In this document: positions 8,417 to 17,630 of the stretch, in pieces | Numbering within the stretch: position 1 is the first letter of the stretch | Layout: each line of letters begins with the position of its first letter | Assembly: GCF_003814745.1 (NCBI RefSeq) | Contig: NZ_RKRD01000001.1 | Span: 310,001 to 374,000 of the forward strand | Source: Hydrogenoanaerobacterium saccharovorans | GTDB taxonomy: Bacteria; Bacillota; Clostridia; Oscillospirales; Ruminococcaceae | Reading direction: 5' to 3' | Length of the DNA stretch: 64,000 bases | Notes under the pieces: generated by a model | What the model was told of the DNA's origin: nothing | The model's input: the letters and a program-made list of their open reading frames with translations, nothing else | Database searches by the model: none | Position numbers and translations under genes: made by a program

Positions 8417-10648
8417 TTATTCACTTTTATAAAATGCGTAACGGTCTTTACCCGAATTCTTGACAAGATACAGGGCAAAATCGGCATTTTTAATGAGTTC
8501 TTTGTATGTTCTGCCGTCAGTAGGGTAAATTGCGATGCCGACGCTGCCGGAGATGCGATAGTTTTGGTCGTTACCGGTATAAATTTCATGGAATACCTTG
8601 CAAAGGTCGTTTGCTTTTTCCATAATTATTTCACGGGAACCGACATTTTTTAAGAATACCACAAATTCGTCTCCGCCAATGCGCCCGATAATATCGGCAG
8701 GGTGAAACAGCTGTAGCATATTTTGCGATATTCTCGAAAGTACGGCATCGCCGAATAAATGCCCAAGATTGTCGTTAACTCCTTTAAAGTTGTCCACATC
8801 AATAAAAAGCAGAGCATGAAAACCGTCGCAGCCCTCATCTTGCAAAAAATTGCTGATGAGCGTTTGAGTAGCGGCTTTGTTGTAAAGTTTTGTGAGCGGG
8901 TCGCGCTGCGATGCTTCTTTGAGCCTTTCGTTCTCGCGTTTGGATTTATCAATATCGGTTATTCTGCCTACAATTTTTAAGGGGCGGCTTTCATCACCCC
9001 GAATAAGCGATACTTGAATTTGGCACCACAGGTAGCCACCGTCACTTTTTAATATGCGGCACTCCATCTCATCATAATTTTTTTCTCCGCTTATAATGGA
9101 GGCAAAAAAATTTTTATATTGAAGTTGATCATCGGAATAAACAATGTTATTTTGTATATTACTTTGAGGAAAATGATGTGTTACAGGTGGATAACCAAAC
9201 TTTTTTTCGAAATTTTTGGTATAAAAGATTTCATCGGTATCAAGGTTATACTCAAAAATAACACTGTGTGATTGTTCGCTGACGATGCGATACCGTTCTT
9301 CGCTCAACCTCAATTTTTCGGTAGCCAGTTTGGTTGCAGTAATATCCATTACAACCACATAAACCCAATATCTGCCGCTTGTGTCTTTTACAAGCTGCCC
9401 TCGGTCAAACAACCAATGTATTTTTCCATCCTCGCTGACAATACGAAACTCAAGCTTGTAACTGTCTTTCCGGGCAAACTGTGTATTTATATCCTGTAAA
9501 ACACGGTTACGGTCGGGTTGGTATACCATATTCATTACGCGGTTGTCAAAGCGTTCGCGAAAGCGCTTTTCGGTGCAGCCAAACAATTGCAGCAGCCCTT
9601 CGCTGATAAAGTCGAAAGTCCAATCTTCGTTAGCAGCATAGCGGAATACTCCGCCCGGGATATTGGCTGTGAGTGCCTCGAATTTCTGGTTGGTATCGGT
9701 GAGTTCACGGGTATTACACCGTTGCATATATACAACATAAATTAGCAGCCCAAGCAACACAACAAGCTCTTTCAGCACCAGGAATAGCGCATAGTGCGAA
9801 ATATCTTCGGTTTGAGAGCCAACATAACGGGCAGGCACTACGGTAAGCACATACCAGTCATTCACACCTGCGGGAGCATAACTTGCAATGTGCGGCTCGC
9901 CGTTTTTGAAATAGCGCATAATGCCGCTTTTATTTTCTGCCATATCTCCCACAAATTTATTTAGACTGTAACTGCGCTCGAACTCTTGATTTTTGAGCAG
10001 GTCAATATAATTGGAACAATCATTTTGGAACATGGATTGTGTGATAATCTGTCCGTTTTGCTTAATGATGTATGTATAACCTTTACCGTTAAAAATTTCA
10101 ATATCTAAAAGTTCAGAAAAAATATTTGTACTGCAAAAACCTGCCAATACACTTACAATATGGTCGTTTTTATAAATGGGTACCGAAAACACAATGTGTT
10201 CTGCGCTGTTTGTTGCAGGGCACTCTAAGGATGCAACGCAGTTTCCCCCTGTCATTGACTTAATAAAAAAATCCGAATTGCTGCAATCAATCATTTTTCC
10301 ATTGCTTTGGTAACCTTTACCATCTTTAGTTATAATACTGAGGGAATGAAAATCGTTGATATTTGTTTGTTTATCTAAAACTTTGAGTGTGCGGTCACTT
10401 ATCAAGTCAGGGTCTTCCCGAACAAAAATAGATATTGCGTTTAGGGTATAAAACATATCCGAAATTCTTTTTTCGAGTGTATTGATGATTCTTTGATTAT
10501 TTTCTTGCAGCAGCGTTTGGGTTTGGGCTCTCAGTTTGTTGTTAACCAAATGAGTAAAATCATAAAAGGAATAAATTATAATGGCAAGAATAAGGCTGGC
10601 AAGAATGATATGTTGAACCGTTTTTTTGGTTGCATTTATTTTTAACAC
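8417..10648 (-). CDS. Membrane diguanylate cyclase, Cache-PAS-PAS-GGDEF
   Basis: 743 residues from a GTG at 10648, chosen because GGGGGGG lies 5 bp before it. Order: membrane helix (about 12-32), extracellular double-Cache sensor (about 40-270; motifs DFFIKS and VFSVPIYK), membrane helix (about 283-303), two PAS domains (about 325-440 and 450-570), GGDEF domain (about 580-743). The active-site GGDEF is intact, so it should make cyclic di-GMP from GTP. The product-inhibition RxxD motif is absent (HPAD at that position), so feedback inhibition through the I-site is unlikely. A hairpin with a U tail lies in its leader (10661-10693). Cache domains usually bind small extracellular metabolites; the ligand is unknown. 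Confidence 0.93.
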   Translation of the reverse strand: MLKINATKKTVQHIILASLILAIIIYSFYDFTHLVNNKLRAQTQTLLQENNQRIINTLEKRISDMFYTLNAISIFVREDPDLISDRTLKVLDKQTNINDFHSLSIITKDGKGYQSNGKMIDCSNSDFFIKSMTGGNCVASLECPATNSAEHIVFSVPIYKNDHIVSVLAGFCSTNIFSELLDIEIFNGKGYTYIIKQNGQIITQSMFQNDCSNYIDLLKNQEFERSYSLNKFVGDMAENKSGIMRYFKNGEPHIASYAPAGVNDWYVLTVVPARYVGSQTEDISHYALFLVLKELVVLLGLLIYVVYMQRCNTRELTDTNQKFEALTANIPGGVFRYAANEDWTFDFISEGLLQLFGCTEKRFRERFDNRVMNMVYQPDRNRVLQDINTQFARKDSYKLEFRIVSEDGKIHWLFDRGQLVKDTSGRYWVYVVVMDITATKLATEKLRLSEERYRIVSEQSHSVIFEYNLDTDEIFYTKNFEKKFGYPPVTHHFPQSNIQNNIVYSDDQLQYKNFFASIISGEKNYDEMECRILKSDGGYLWCQIQVSLIRGDESRPLKIVGRITDIDKSKRENERLKEASQRDPLTKLYNKAATQTLISNFLQDEGCDGFHALLFIDVDNFKGVNDNLGHLFGDAVLSRISQNMLQLFHPADIIGRIGGDEFVVFLKNVGSREIIMEKANDLCKVFHEIYTGNDQNYRISGSVGIAIYPTDGRTYKELIKNADFALYLVKNSGKDRYAFYKSE

Positions 10649-10660
10649 AAATTCCCCCCC

Positions 10661-10693
10661 AAAAAAGAAAATAACTCTGCCAAAGGGGCAGAG
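10661..10693 (-). terminator. Terminator-like hairpin in the leader of the GGDEF gene
   Basis: Read on the minus strand, CTCTGCC pairs with GGCAGAG around a 5-base loop, and TTATTTTCTTTTTT follows directly. This ends about 12 bp before the GTG start and overlaps the approach to the ribosome-binding site. It could be an attenuator. No known riboswitch was recognised upstream of it. Confidence 0.5.
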
Positions 10694-10780
10694 CAAAACA
10701 AATGCAAAATAGTCCTTTAATCAATATAATACCATAATAGTTCATATTTTACAATCGTTGAACAAGATATAATTTGTAAA

Positions 10781-10819
10781 AAATGCCCGACAGAACCCAA
10801 AATGACTCTGCGGGCATTT
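10781..10819 (-). terminator. Terminator of the binding-protein gene
   Basis: AAATGCCCGCAGA pairs with TCTGTCGGGCATTT on the minus strand, followed by a T run, just after the stop at 10824. Confidence 0.85.
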
Positions 10820-10823
10820 GATT

Positions 10824-11780
10824 TTACTCCTGCGCGGCAAACGCTTCGGGGCAAGCTTGTTTTGCCATATCCTCAAGCATATCAAACATACGAATACCTT
10901 GCCGTTCAAACACCTCAAAGTCAAATTCAAAACACTTTGAATTTGCGTATGCGGGCGTGGTATTGTAAATTTGCGAGCCTTTTACCCCTTCCAGCCCGAT
11001 TGCTTTGTCGTAGAACAACACATCAGGCATTAAATCAATTGCCTTGTCCTGCGGGTAAATCCATTCCCCGTATGCGGACGCACTGTTTTTAAACCCGATT
11101 GCCTCAAGAAGTTGACCTTCAAAGGTGTCTCCGGTAGCAAGGGTAAGGGGCATAAGCCGCAGGTAGGCAGCCACGGGCTGTTTGTCAACGGTGGCAGTTT
11201 TTATTTTTGCGGCAATTTCATCTATACGGGCGCTTTGCTCACTGAACAAAGCTTTACCCTTGGCAGCGCCGTCGGTTTCACCTTCAAAAATTCTGCCTAC
11301 ATCGGTATAAAGCGTCTCCAACTCCTGCATACTCTTTGCGCGCGGCAGCACTACCACTACGGCATTCATTTGCTGCAGCTTAACAAGGTCAGCTTCAATA
11401 AAAGGGGATGAAGTTAAGACAACATCGGGTTTTATTGTTTCGATACTTTCCATCTTGGGTGCGTTGATGGTACCAACCTTGGGCAGACCGTCAATATCTT
11501 CGTTTTCGTAAGTGCAATAGTCGCTTACGCCTGCAAGCTTATTAAAATACCCCAGGTCGCAAATAATCTCTGTCAGCGAAGGAGACAGTGATACAACGCG
11601 CTCCGGTGCTTCTTTAATGCGTGCTTTTTCAAACTTCACAGGAAAATTCCCGTTTTCGTCCATAGATTCCGATTCGGAAGTGCCTGCGCTGCCTGTATCT
11701 TTCTCTTTTTTTGAGCAGGCAGGTACAGCAAGCAGCATCGCAAAAGCGAGCAGCAAGGCGATGAGTTTTTTTATCGTCAT
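10824..11780 (-). CDS. ABC-transporter substrate-binding lipoprotein (iron/cobalamin type)
   Basis: 318 residues from the ATG at 11780, which has AAGGAAGG upstream; an in-frame ATG 11 codons earlier has no good site. The signal peptide ends in LLAVPAC, a lipobox-like site, so the protein is probably lipid-anchored outside the membrane. The rest matches the periplasmic-binding class with two lobes joined by a rigid helix (PF01497): ERVVSLSPSLTEIICDLG near the start and KPDVVLTSSPF. Family members bind cobalamin, haem or iron chelates; the ligand cannot be read from sequence. No permease or ATPase gene adjoins it, so it is either an orphan or serves a transporter encoded elsewhere. Confidence 0.85.
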   Translation of the reverse strand: MTIKKLIALLLAFAMLLAVPACSKKEKDTGSAGTSESESMDENGNFPVKFEKARIKEAPERVVSLSPSLTEIICDLGYFNKLAGVSDYCTYENEDIDGLPKVGTINAPKMESIETIKPDVVLTSSPFIEADLVKLQQMNAVVVVLPRAKSMQELETLYTDVGRIFEGETDGAAKGKALFSEQSARIDEIAAKIKTATVDKQPVAAYLRLMPLTLATGDTFEGQLLEAIGFKNSASAYGEWIYPQDKAIDLMPDVLFYDKAIGLEGVKGSQIYNTTPAYANSKCFEFDFEVFERQGIRMFDMLEDMAKQACPEAFAAQE

Positions 11781-11918
11781 AGTAATATTCCTTCCTTGTT
11801 CATTGCGCCGCAACTTATCTATTATTCTACCTCGTTCGGCAATGTGCTGTCAATTATTATAGTGTTTAAAAAGAGCGAATTTTGTGCTTGATAAATTTGG
11901 ACAGTGTGAAAACAAAGA

Positions 11919-11947
11919 TTGAAACAACCGATAAAAAAGCATATAAT
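11919..11947 (+). promoter_or_regulatory. Sigma-A promoter of ilvB
   Basis: TTGAAA, 17-bp spacer, TATAAT. The predicted transcript start near 11954 leaves about 32 bases before a GTG at 11986 and only about 11 before the ATG at 11965. This favours the GTG as the ilvB start. Confidence 0.6.
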
Positions 11948-11985
11948 AAAAGTTACTATTATTCATGCTGAAAGGAAGATTATGT

Positions 11986-13611
11986 GTGATAACTGCAGCA
12001 CAAGCCATTGTCAAGTCGCTTGAGATGGAAGGAGTATCGGTTGTATTTGGTTACCCCGGTGCAGCAATCTGTCCGTTTTACGACCAGCTGGCACATTCCT
12101 CTATTCGGCACATTTTGGTAAGACAAGAACAAAACGCAGGGCATGCAGCGAGCGGCTATGCACGAATTGCAGGCAAACCGGGGGTTTGTATTGCCACATC
12201 CGGCCCGGGTGCTACCAACTTGATTACCGCACTTGCTACTGCATATATGGATTCTGTCCCGCTGATAGCGATTACAGGCCAGGTATCTACCGAACTGTTG
12301 GGACGGGACGTATTTCAGGAAGCTGACATAACAGGCGCAGCTGAGCCGTTTACCAAACACAGTTTTCTGGTTAAGAACGCACAAGAGCTGCCGCAACGCA
12401 TCAAAGAGGCTTTTTATATTGCGTCTACCGGTAGACAAGGCCCTGTTTTAATTGATATTCCGATTGATGTTCAAAAAAACATGATAGAATTCGACTACCC
12501 GCAAACAGTGTCTATTCGCAGCTATAAGCCCAGTACCAAAGGCAATACAGCACAGCTTAAACGTGTACTAAATGCTATGCAGCAAGCGCGCAAGCCGGTA
12601 ATTTGTGCGGGTGGGGGCGTATTTGGTGCACGGGCAACAAAACAGGTAAAGCAGCTTGCAGAACAATGCAGTATTCCCGTAGTGTCTACTATGATGGGGC
12701 TTGGTGTGCTGCCCACAGAGCATCCGCTTTATTTTGGCATGCTTGGCATGTACGGCTGTTCTGTTGCAAACAAAGCCATTCATGAATCCGACCTGCTTAT
12801 TATCATTGGTGCAAGAGTGGGGGAGCGTGCTATGTCCAATACAGGGCTGATAGCACGGTGTACACGTATCATTCATATAGACATCGACCCGGCTGAAATC
12901 GGGAAGAATATGGAGACAAACATTCCTCTTGTGGGGGATGCAAAACAGGTACTGAAACAGATATTGGAGCAGAACCCAACGCTTGAAACAGCGGACTGGC
13001 TGGATGCTTTGCGTGATTGGAAACGGCAGGAGAAGCCGCCGATTATTGCTTCGCAAAGCGGTTACGTTAATCCGAACAGATTGGTATCTCTGCTTTCGCA
13101 CAAAATGGAAGGTGACAGCATCTATGTAGCAGATGTAGGGCAAAACCAAATTTGGTCTGCACAGGGTATCAATCTTCGTGAGGGGCGATTTCTGACATCG
13201 GGCGGTATGGGCACAATGGGGTACTCGCTGCCTGCCGCTATTGGTGCAAAGCTTGCCGCGCCCGAAAAACAGGTTGTAGCGGTATGCGGCGATGGTTCGC
13301 TGCAAATGCAAATGATGGAGTTTGCAACCATGTGCCAGCACAGTGTACCCGTTAAACTGGTAGTGATGTGCAACAATCGGCTTGGTATGGTGCGTGAGCT
13401 TCAGGATATCTATTATCAGCACAACTGCATTGCGGTGAACCTTGACGGCAGCCCCGATTTTTGCAAGATTGCAGATGCTTACGGAATAAACAATGCGTTT
13501 GTGTGCAGCGACACCGAGGTTGAGCATGCCATTGATAGGATGCTTGAAAGCGACAAACCATATTTGCTGCAATGTGCCATCAGCCCCGAGGCGAACTGCG
13601 CAACGGATTGA
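11986..13611 (+). CDS. ilvB: Acetolactate synthase, large (catalytic) subunit
   Basis: 541 residues from the GTG at 11986, with GGAAG 7 bp upstream. An ATG at 11965 is in frame but lacks a ribosome-binding site. The enzyme condenses two pyruvates, or pyruvate and 2-oxobutyrate, in branched-chain amino acid synthesis. Three thiamine-diphosphate-enzyme domains are visible: the N-terminal domain with GYPGAAICPFYDQL and the catalytic glutamate in RQEQNAGHAA, the central domain, and the C-terminal cofactor motif starting CGDGSLQMQM and ending CNN. The regulatory subunit gene follows after 13 bp. No T-box leader is present. Confidence 0.94.
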   Translation: MITAAQAIVKSLEMEGVSVVFGYPGAAICPFYDQLAHSSIRHILVRQEQNAGHAASGYARIAGKPGVCIATSGPGATNLITALATAYMDSVPLIAITGQVSTELLGRDVFQEADITGAAEPFTKHSFLVKNAQELPQRIKEAFYIASTGRQGPVLIDIPIDVQKNMIEFDYPQTVSIRSYKPSTKGNTAQLKRVLNAMQQARKPVICAGGGVFGARATKQVKQLAEQCSIPVVSTMMGLGVLPTEHPLYFGMLGMYGCSVANKAIHESDLLIIIGARVGERAMSNTGLIARCTRIIHIDIDPAEIGKNMETNIPLVGDAKQVLKQILEQNPTLETADWLDALRDWKRQEKPPIIASQSGYVNPNRLVSLLSHKMEGDSIYVADVGQNQIWSAQGINLREGRFLTSGGMGTMGYSLPAAIGAKLAAPEKQVVAVCGDGSLQMQMMEFATMCQHSVPVKLVVMCNNRLGMVRELQDIYYQHNCIAVNLDGSPDFCKIADAYGINNAFVCSDTEVEHAIDRMLESDKPYLLQCAISPEANCATD

Positions 13612-13624
13612 ACGGAGGAACGCT

Positions 13625-14116
13625 ATGAAACATACATTATCAGTATTGGTTGAGAATCAGGCGGGCGTACTGTCCCGTATATCGGGGCTGTTTGCACGCC
13701 GTGGTTTTAATATTGAAAGCCTTGCTGTTGGCGTCACCGAGGATAAAAATATTTCGCGTATGACCATTGTGGTAAATGGCGATGATTATATTGTAGAACA
13801 GGTAGAAAAACAGCTCAACAAGCTGATTGATGTTATTCGCGTGCGCTCGCTTGCCCCCGATGACATTATTACCCGTGAGTTAATGTTAATTAAAGTGGGG
13901 GCATCTGGTGCAACACGCAGTGAAATTATTGATATAGTTAAAATTATGGATGCACGTATTGTGGATCTTTCCAAATCTACTCTCACCATCGAAATTTCTG
14001 ATACAGCCGAACGTTTGGAGCTGCTTGAAGATTTGCTGAAGCCTTACAGTATTAAAGAAGTGATGCGGACAGGCACGATTGCACTGCAAAAAGGGATTGG
14101 TATTATTTCAAAATAG
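13625..14116 (+). CDS. ilvN: Acetolactate synthase, small (regulatory) subunit
   Basis: 163 residues from the ATG at 13625 behind CGGAGG. An N-terminal ACT domain (about 3-78, starting HTLSVLVENQAGVLSRI) binds valine for feedback control in this family. A C-terminal domain (about 84-160) contacts the catalytic subunit. Length and motifs are normal for the long form. It is in one operon with ilvB. Confidence 0.94.
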   Translation: MKHTLSVLVENQAGVLSRISGLFARRGFNIESLAVGVTEDKNISRMTIVVNGDDYIVEQVEKQLNKLIDVIRVRSLAPDDIITRELMLIKVGASGATRSEIIDIVKIMDARIVDLSKSTLTIEISDTAERLELLEDLLKPYSIKEVMRTGTIALQKGIGIISK

Positions 14117-14157
14117 CAGATAGGTACAAAAAGGCACACAACCGTGCATAGACAAGA

Positions 14158-14187
14158 TTGGTTATAAATGTTAGTATAAATTATAAT
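14158..14187 (+). promoter_or_regulatory. Probable promoter of nagB
   Basis: TTGGTT, an 18-bp spacer and TATAAT lie 32 bp before the nagB ATG. Confidence 0.45.
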
Positions 14188-14219
14188 AAGAAAAAACTTT
14201 AGTCAGGGGGCTTTTTAAG

Positions 14220-14969
14220 ATGAAGTTAATTATGGCAAAAAATTATAGTGACTTAAGCCGTAAAGCGGCAAATGTCGTAAGTGCAACGGTGATATTGCAC
14301 CCCAATTGCGTGCTTGGGCTTGCAACGGGTTCTACTCCCGTGGGGATGTACAAGCAATTAATTGAATGGTATCAAAAAGGTGACTTGGATTTTAAAGCGG
14401 TCAAGTCTATCAATCTTGACGAATATGTGGGGTTGGATGCGCAAAGCGACCAAAGCTACCGCTATTTTATGAACGAAAACTTATTTAACCACATTAATAT
14501 CGACCGCTCTAATACCAGCGTACCCAACGGTATGGCTGCCGATATTGAACGCGAATGCAAGCGCTACGACAAACATATCCACGATTTGGGCGGGGTTGAT
14601 TTGCAGGTGCTTGGCATCGGCAATAACGGGCATATTGGGTTTAACGAGCCTGACGAGGCGTTTGAGCAGGAAACTCATCTGGTGAATCTTGCACAAAAAA
14701 CGATCGATGCAAACTCCCGTTTCTTTGATTCAATCGATGATGTACCCAAGCAGGCAATTACGATGGGTATAAAATCAATTATGCAGGCAAAAAGCATCGT
14801 TCTGCTGGCATCGGGCGAGGGCAAAGCTGATATCATGGAAAAGGCTTTGTTTGGCCCCATTACTCCAAAGGTGCCAGCATCCATCTTGCAGCTTCATCCT
14901 CATCTTATTGTGGTAGCAGATAAAGACGCGCTGAAGGTTGTCTCCCAAATGCATCCCGAATTTTTCTAG
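14220..14969 (+). CDS. nagB: Glucosamine-6-phosphate deaminase
   Basis: 249 residues. It converts glucosamine 6-phosphate to fructose 6-phosphate and ammonia, feeding amino sugars into glycolysis. Seen: the substrate phosphate loop GLATGSTPVGMY, the catalytic aspartate in NLDEYVGL, and GIGNNGHIGFNEP with the catalytic histidine. Length is close to the B. subtilis type and shorter than the allosteric E. coli enzyme. nagA is not beside it. It has AGGGGG upstream and its own promoter. Confidence 0.95.
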   Translation: MKLIMAKNYSDLSRKAANVVSATVILHPNCVLGLATGSTPVGMYKQLIEWYQKGDLDFKAVKSINLDEYVGLDAQSDQSYRYFMNENLFNHINIDRSNTSVPNGMAADIERECKRYDKHIHDLGGVDLQVLGIGNNGHIGFNEPDEAFEQETHLVNLAQKTIDANSRFFDSIDDVPKQAITMGIKSIMQAKSIVLLASGEGKADIMEKALFGPITPKVPASILQLHPHLIVVADKDALKVVSQMHPEFF

Positions 14970-15043
14970 AAACAAAGAATATATGTTTTATAAACTATAA
15001 GGAATTCCAAATAATTACATTTAGTATAATTTGAAATTCCTTT

Positions 15044-15071
15044 AAAAGGGGGGCGAAATGCCCTCCTTTTT
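15044..15071 (+). terminator. Terminator after nagB
   Basis: AAAAGGGGGGC pairs with GCCCTCCTTTT around GAAAT, followed by T residues. An A/T-rich imperfect hairpin (AAGGAATT/AATTCCTT, about 15000-15043) lies just before it. Confidence 0.8.
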
Positions 15072-15105
15072 ATGCCTCAAAAATGTGTTTATAAAAAACA
15101 AATAA

Positions 15106-15151
15106 ATACTATATGTAGTATGGAAAATAAAAATGATACTAAAAATGGTAG
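15106..15151 (+). promoter_or_regulatory. Upstream pair of NrdR-box-like sites
   Basis: ATACTATATGTAGTAT (15106-15121) and ATACTAAAAATGGTAG (15136-15151) resemble the NrdR consensus ACACTATATATTGTGT. Their centres are 30 bp apart. NrdR binds paired boxes about three helical turns apart. They lie before the -35 element at 15161. Confidence 0.5.
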
Positions 15152-15160
15152 TTTTGCCAA

Positions 15161-15189
15161 TTGACAAGATTACAAGAAAGAGATATGAT
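15161..15189 (+). promoter_or_regulatory. Sigma-A promoter of nrdD
   Basis: Consensus TTGACA, 17-bp spacer, TATGAT. It lies between the two pairs of NrdR-like boxes, about 108 bp before the nrdD ATG. Confidence 0.8.
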
Positions 15190-15210
15190 AAACGGGTAGC
15201 AAATTTATAA

Positions 15211-15257
15211 ACACTATATCTTGTGGTAAGAATATAGTATTACTTATAAATGTAGTG
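15211..15257 (+). promoter_or_regulatory. Downstream pair of NrdR-box-like sites
   Basis: ACACTATATCTTGTGG (15211-15226) is close to the NrdR consensus, and ACTTATAAATGTAGTG (15242-15257) is a weaker copy. Their centres are 31 bp apart, the spacing known for NrdR operators. They lie within the first 70 bp of the transcript. Confidence 0.6.
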
Positions 15258-15296
15258 ATGATTTGATAAACAGAACAACTTTCGGAGGAAAACAGA

Positions 15297-17615
15297 ATGA
15301 TAACGAACATTATAAAACGCGATGGACGCAGTGTGCCGTTTGATATTGAAAAAATTGCGATGGCCATTTACAAAGCTGCGGAAGTATTGGGCGGTAAGGA
15401 TAAAGAAATGGCACTCTCAATAGCGAAGGATGTTGTGGCTTATCTCGAAAACCATATGCACACCGAGAGCCCTACTGTGGAGCAAATTCAAGATGCTGTT
15501 GAGAAAGTACTTATTGAGCAGGGGCACGCCCGCACCGCAAAAGAATACATTCTGTACCGTGCAGAGCGCACCCGTGTGAGAGAGAGTAATACCAGGCTGA
15601 TGAAGGTGTACGAAGAACTTACCTTTAAAGATGCCTCTGATAACGATGTAAAGCGTGAGAATGCGAATATTGACGGGGATACCGCAATGGGTACCATGCT
15701 GAAATACGGCAGCGAGGGTGCAAAACAATTTTACGAAATGTTTGTACTCAACCCCGTTCATGCCAAGGCACATATAGAGGGTGACATCCACATTCATGAC
15801 CTTGACTTTTTAACCTTAACAACCACCTGCTGCCAAATTGATATTGAAAAGTTGTTTCAGGGTGGTTTTTCTACAGGGCACGGTTTTTTGCGAGAGCCCA
15901 ATGACATTCAAAGCTATTCGGCACTTGCGTGCATCGCAATTCAATCCAATCAAAACGACCAACATGGCGGGCAGAGCATACCAAACTTTGATTATGGGAT
16001 GTCAAAAGGTGTTGCAAAAACTTATCGCAAACTGTATTTAAGCAATCTTGGCAAAGCAATGGAGATTCTGTGCGGGGTAGAAGACGGCTTAAGCGCAGCA
16101 AAAGATTTATGCAAACGTATTGAGCAAGAGCATCACATCAGCCCCATTTTGGCATATGATAACGGTTATCATGAAAACGAGGCAGAGTTACTGAAAGAAG
16201 TAATCCCTGCTGATGATATAAAAAAAGTTCAGGCTATGGCAAAAAAATATGCCAATAAAGAGACCAGGCGAGCTACATACCAAGCGATGGAGGCATTTGT
16301 GCACAACCTTAACACCATGCATTCGCGTGCGGGTGCTCAAATTCCGTTCAGTTCCATCAATTACGGCACCGATACTTCGCCTGAGGGCAGGCTGGTGATT
16401 GAAAACGTGTTGCTTGCAACCGAAGCGGGTTTGGGTAACGGCGAAACACCTATTTTCCCAATCCATATCTTTAAGGTGAAAGAGGGCATCAACTACAATA
16501 CCAACGACCCGAACTACGACCTGTTTAAATTGGCTTGCCGCGTATCGGCGAAACGCCTGTTCCCCAACTTTTCGTTCCTCGATGCGCCGTTTAATGCACA
16601 GTACTACAAACAAGGCGACCACAACACAGAAGTGGCTTATATGGGCTGCCGTACCCGCGTTATGGCAAATGCTTACGACCCTTCTCGCGAGGTGGTAGGG
16701 GGCAGAGGTAACCTCAGTTTTACTTCGATCAATCTGCCGCGAATGGCAATTAAAGCAAACGGCAATGTAGACTTGTTTTTTGAGGATTTGGAACGTAAAA
16801 TCAGTTTGGTGTGTGAACAACTGATGGAACGTTATGAGATACAGGCGGCGAAAAAAGTGAAAAACTATCCTTTCCTAATGGGCGAAGGGATTTGGCTGGA
16901 TTCCGATAAGCTTTCTGCGAACGATACTGTAGGGGAAGTGCTCAAGCACGGTACACTTACAATTGGCTTTATCGGGCTTGCAGAGTGCTTGAAAGCACTG
17001 ATTGGCAAGCACCATGGCGAATCGCAAGAGGCGCAAAATTTAGGGCTGGATATTGTTGGTTATATGAGAAAGCGGATGGATGAAGAGACAAAACGTACCG
17101 GCTTCAACTATTCTCTGATTGCAACTCCTGCCGAGGGTTTATCAGGGCGCTTTGTGCGCATTGATAAAAAGAAATACGGTGTCATCGCAGGCGTAACAGA
17201 CCGTGATTACTACACTAACTCGTTCCATGTACCCGTTTATCATAATATATCAGCGTTTGAAAAAATAAAACTGGAAGCGCCTTACCATGCGTTAACAAAC
17301 GGCGGACATATTACCTATGTGGAGTTGGACGGCGACCCTTGCAAAAATTTGGATGCTTTTGAAAAAGTGGTGCGCTGTATGAAAGAAAACGGTATTGGCT
17401 ACGGCTCTATCAATCACCCTGTAGACCGTGACCCGGTGTGCGGCTATACCGGTATTATTGATGAGATTTGTCCTCGCTGCGGAAGACGTGAGGGAGAAGG
17501 CGTAAGCGTGGAAGTGCTGCGTAAACTGGGTGTTTACCACGGAAATGCAGACACGTGCGGTTATTGCGGCGATATAAACGAAGAAAAAGACAGAACGATA
17601 AATGCAGTTAATTAA
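15297..17615 (+). CDS. nrdD: Anaerobic ribonucleoside-triphosphate reductase, large part without radical domain
   Basis: 772 residues. Class III reductases make deoxynucleotides from NTPs in oxygen-free cells. An N-terminal ATP-cone (about 1-95, NIIKRDGRSVPFDIEKI) gives allosteric control. The barrel domain includes GHGFLREPNDIQSYSALACI, PNFDYGMSKG and YMGCRTRV. The metal-binding end is unusual: the first cysteine of the usual CxxC...CxxC set is Asp (DPVCGY), then CPRC, and an extra CGYC follows. The protein stops at INAVN, before the expected RITGY glycyl-radical segment. That segment is encoded in the same frame 15 bp later (17631). GGAGG precedes the ATG. Confidence 0.93.
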   Translation: MITNIIKRDGRSVPFDIEKIAMAIYKAAEVLGGKDKEMALSIAKDVVAYLENHMHTESPTVEQIQDAVEKVLIEQGHARTAKEYILYRAERTRVRESNTRLMKVYEELTFKDASDNDVKRENANIDGDTAMGTMLKYGSEGAKQFYEMFVLNPVHAKAHIEGDIHIHDLDFLTLTTTCCQIDIEKLFQGGFSTGHGFLREPNDIQSYSALACIAIQSNQNDQHGGQSIPNFDYGMSKGVAKTYRKLYLSNLGKAMEILCGVEDGLSAAKDLCKRIEQEHHISPILAYDNGYHENEAELLKEVIPADDIKKVQAMAKKYANKETRRATYQAMEAFVHNLNTMHSRAGAQIPFSSINYGTDTSPEGRLVIENVLLATEAGLGNGETPIFPIHIFKVKEGINYNTNDPNYDLFKLACRVSAKRLFPNFSFLDAPFNAQYYKQGDHNTEVAYMGCRTRVMANAYDPSREVVGGRGNLSFTSINLPRMAIKANGNVDLFFEDLERKISLVCEQLMERYEIQAAKKVKNYPFLMGEGIWLDSDKLSANDTVGEVLKHGTLTIGFIGLAECLKALIGKHHGESQEAQNLGLDIVGYMRKRMDEETKRTGFNYSLIATPAEGLSGRFVRIDKKKYGVIAGVTDRDYYTNSFHVPVYHNISAFEKIKLEAPYHALTNGGHITYVELDGDPCKNLDAFEKVVRCMKENGIGYGSINHPVDRDPVCGYTGIIDEICPRCGRREGEGVSVEVLRKLGVYHGNADTCGYCGDINEEKDRTINAVN

Positions 17616-17630
17616 GAGGAGGACAGAATA

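Noticed and set aside
11814..11985. T-box or leucine attenuator before ilvB
   Set aside because: The predicted transcript starts about 32 bases before the GTG, leaving no room for such a leader.
12568..13572. Long minus-strand open frame (334 codons) across ilvB
   Set aside because: It is antisense to a clear acetolactate synthase gene and resembles no protein.
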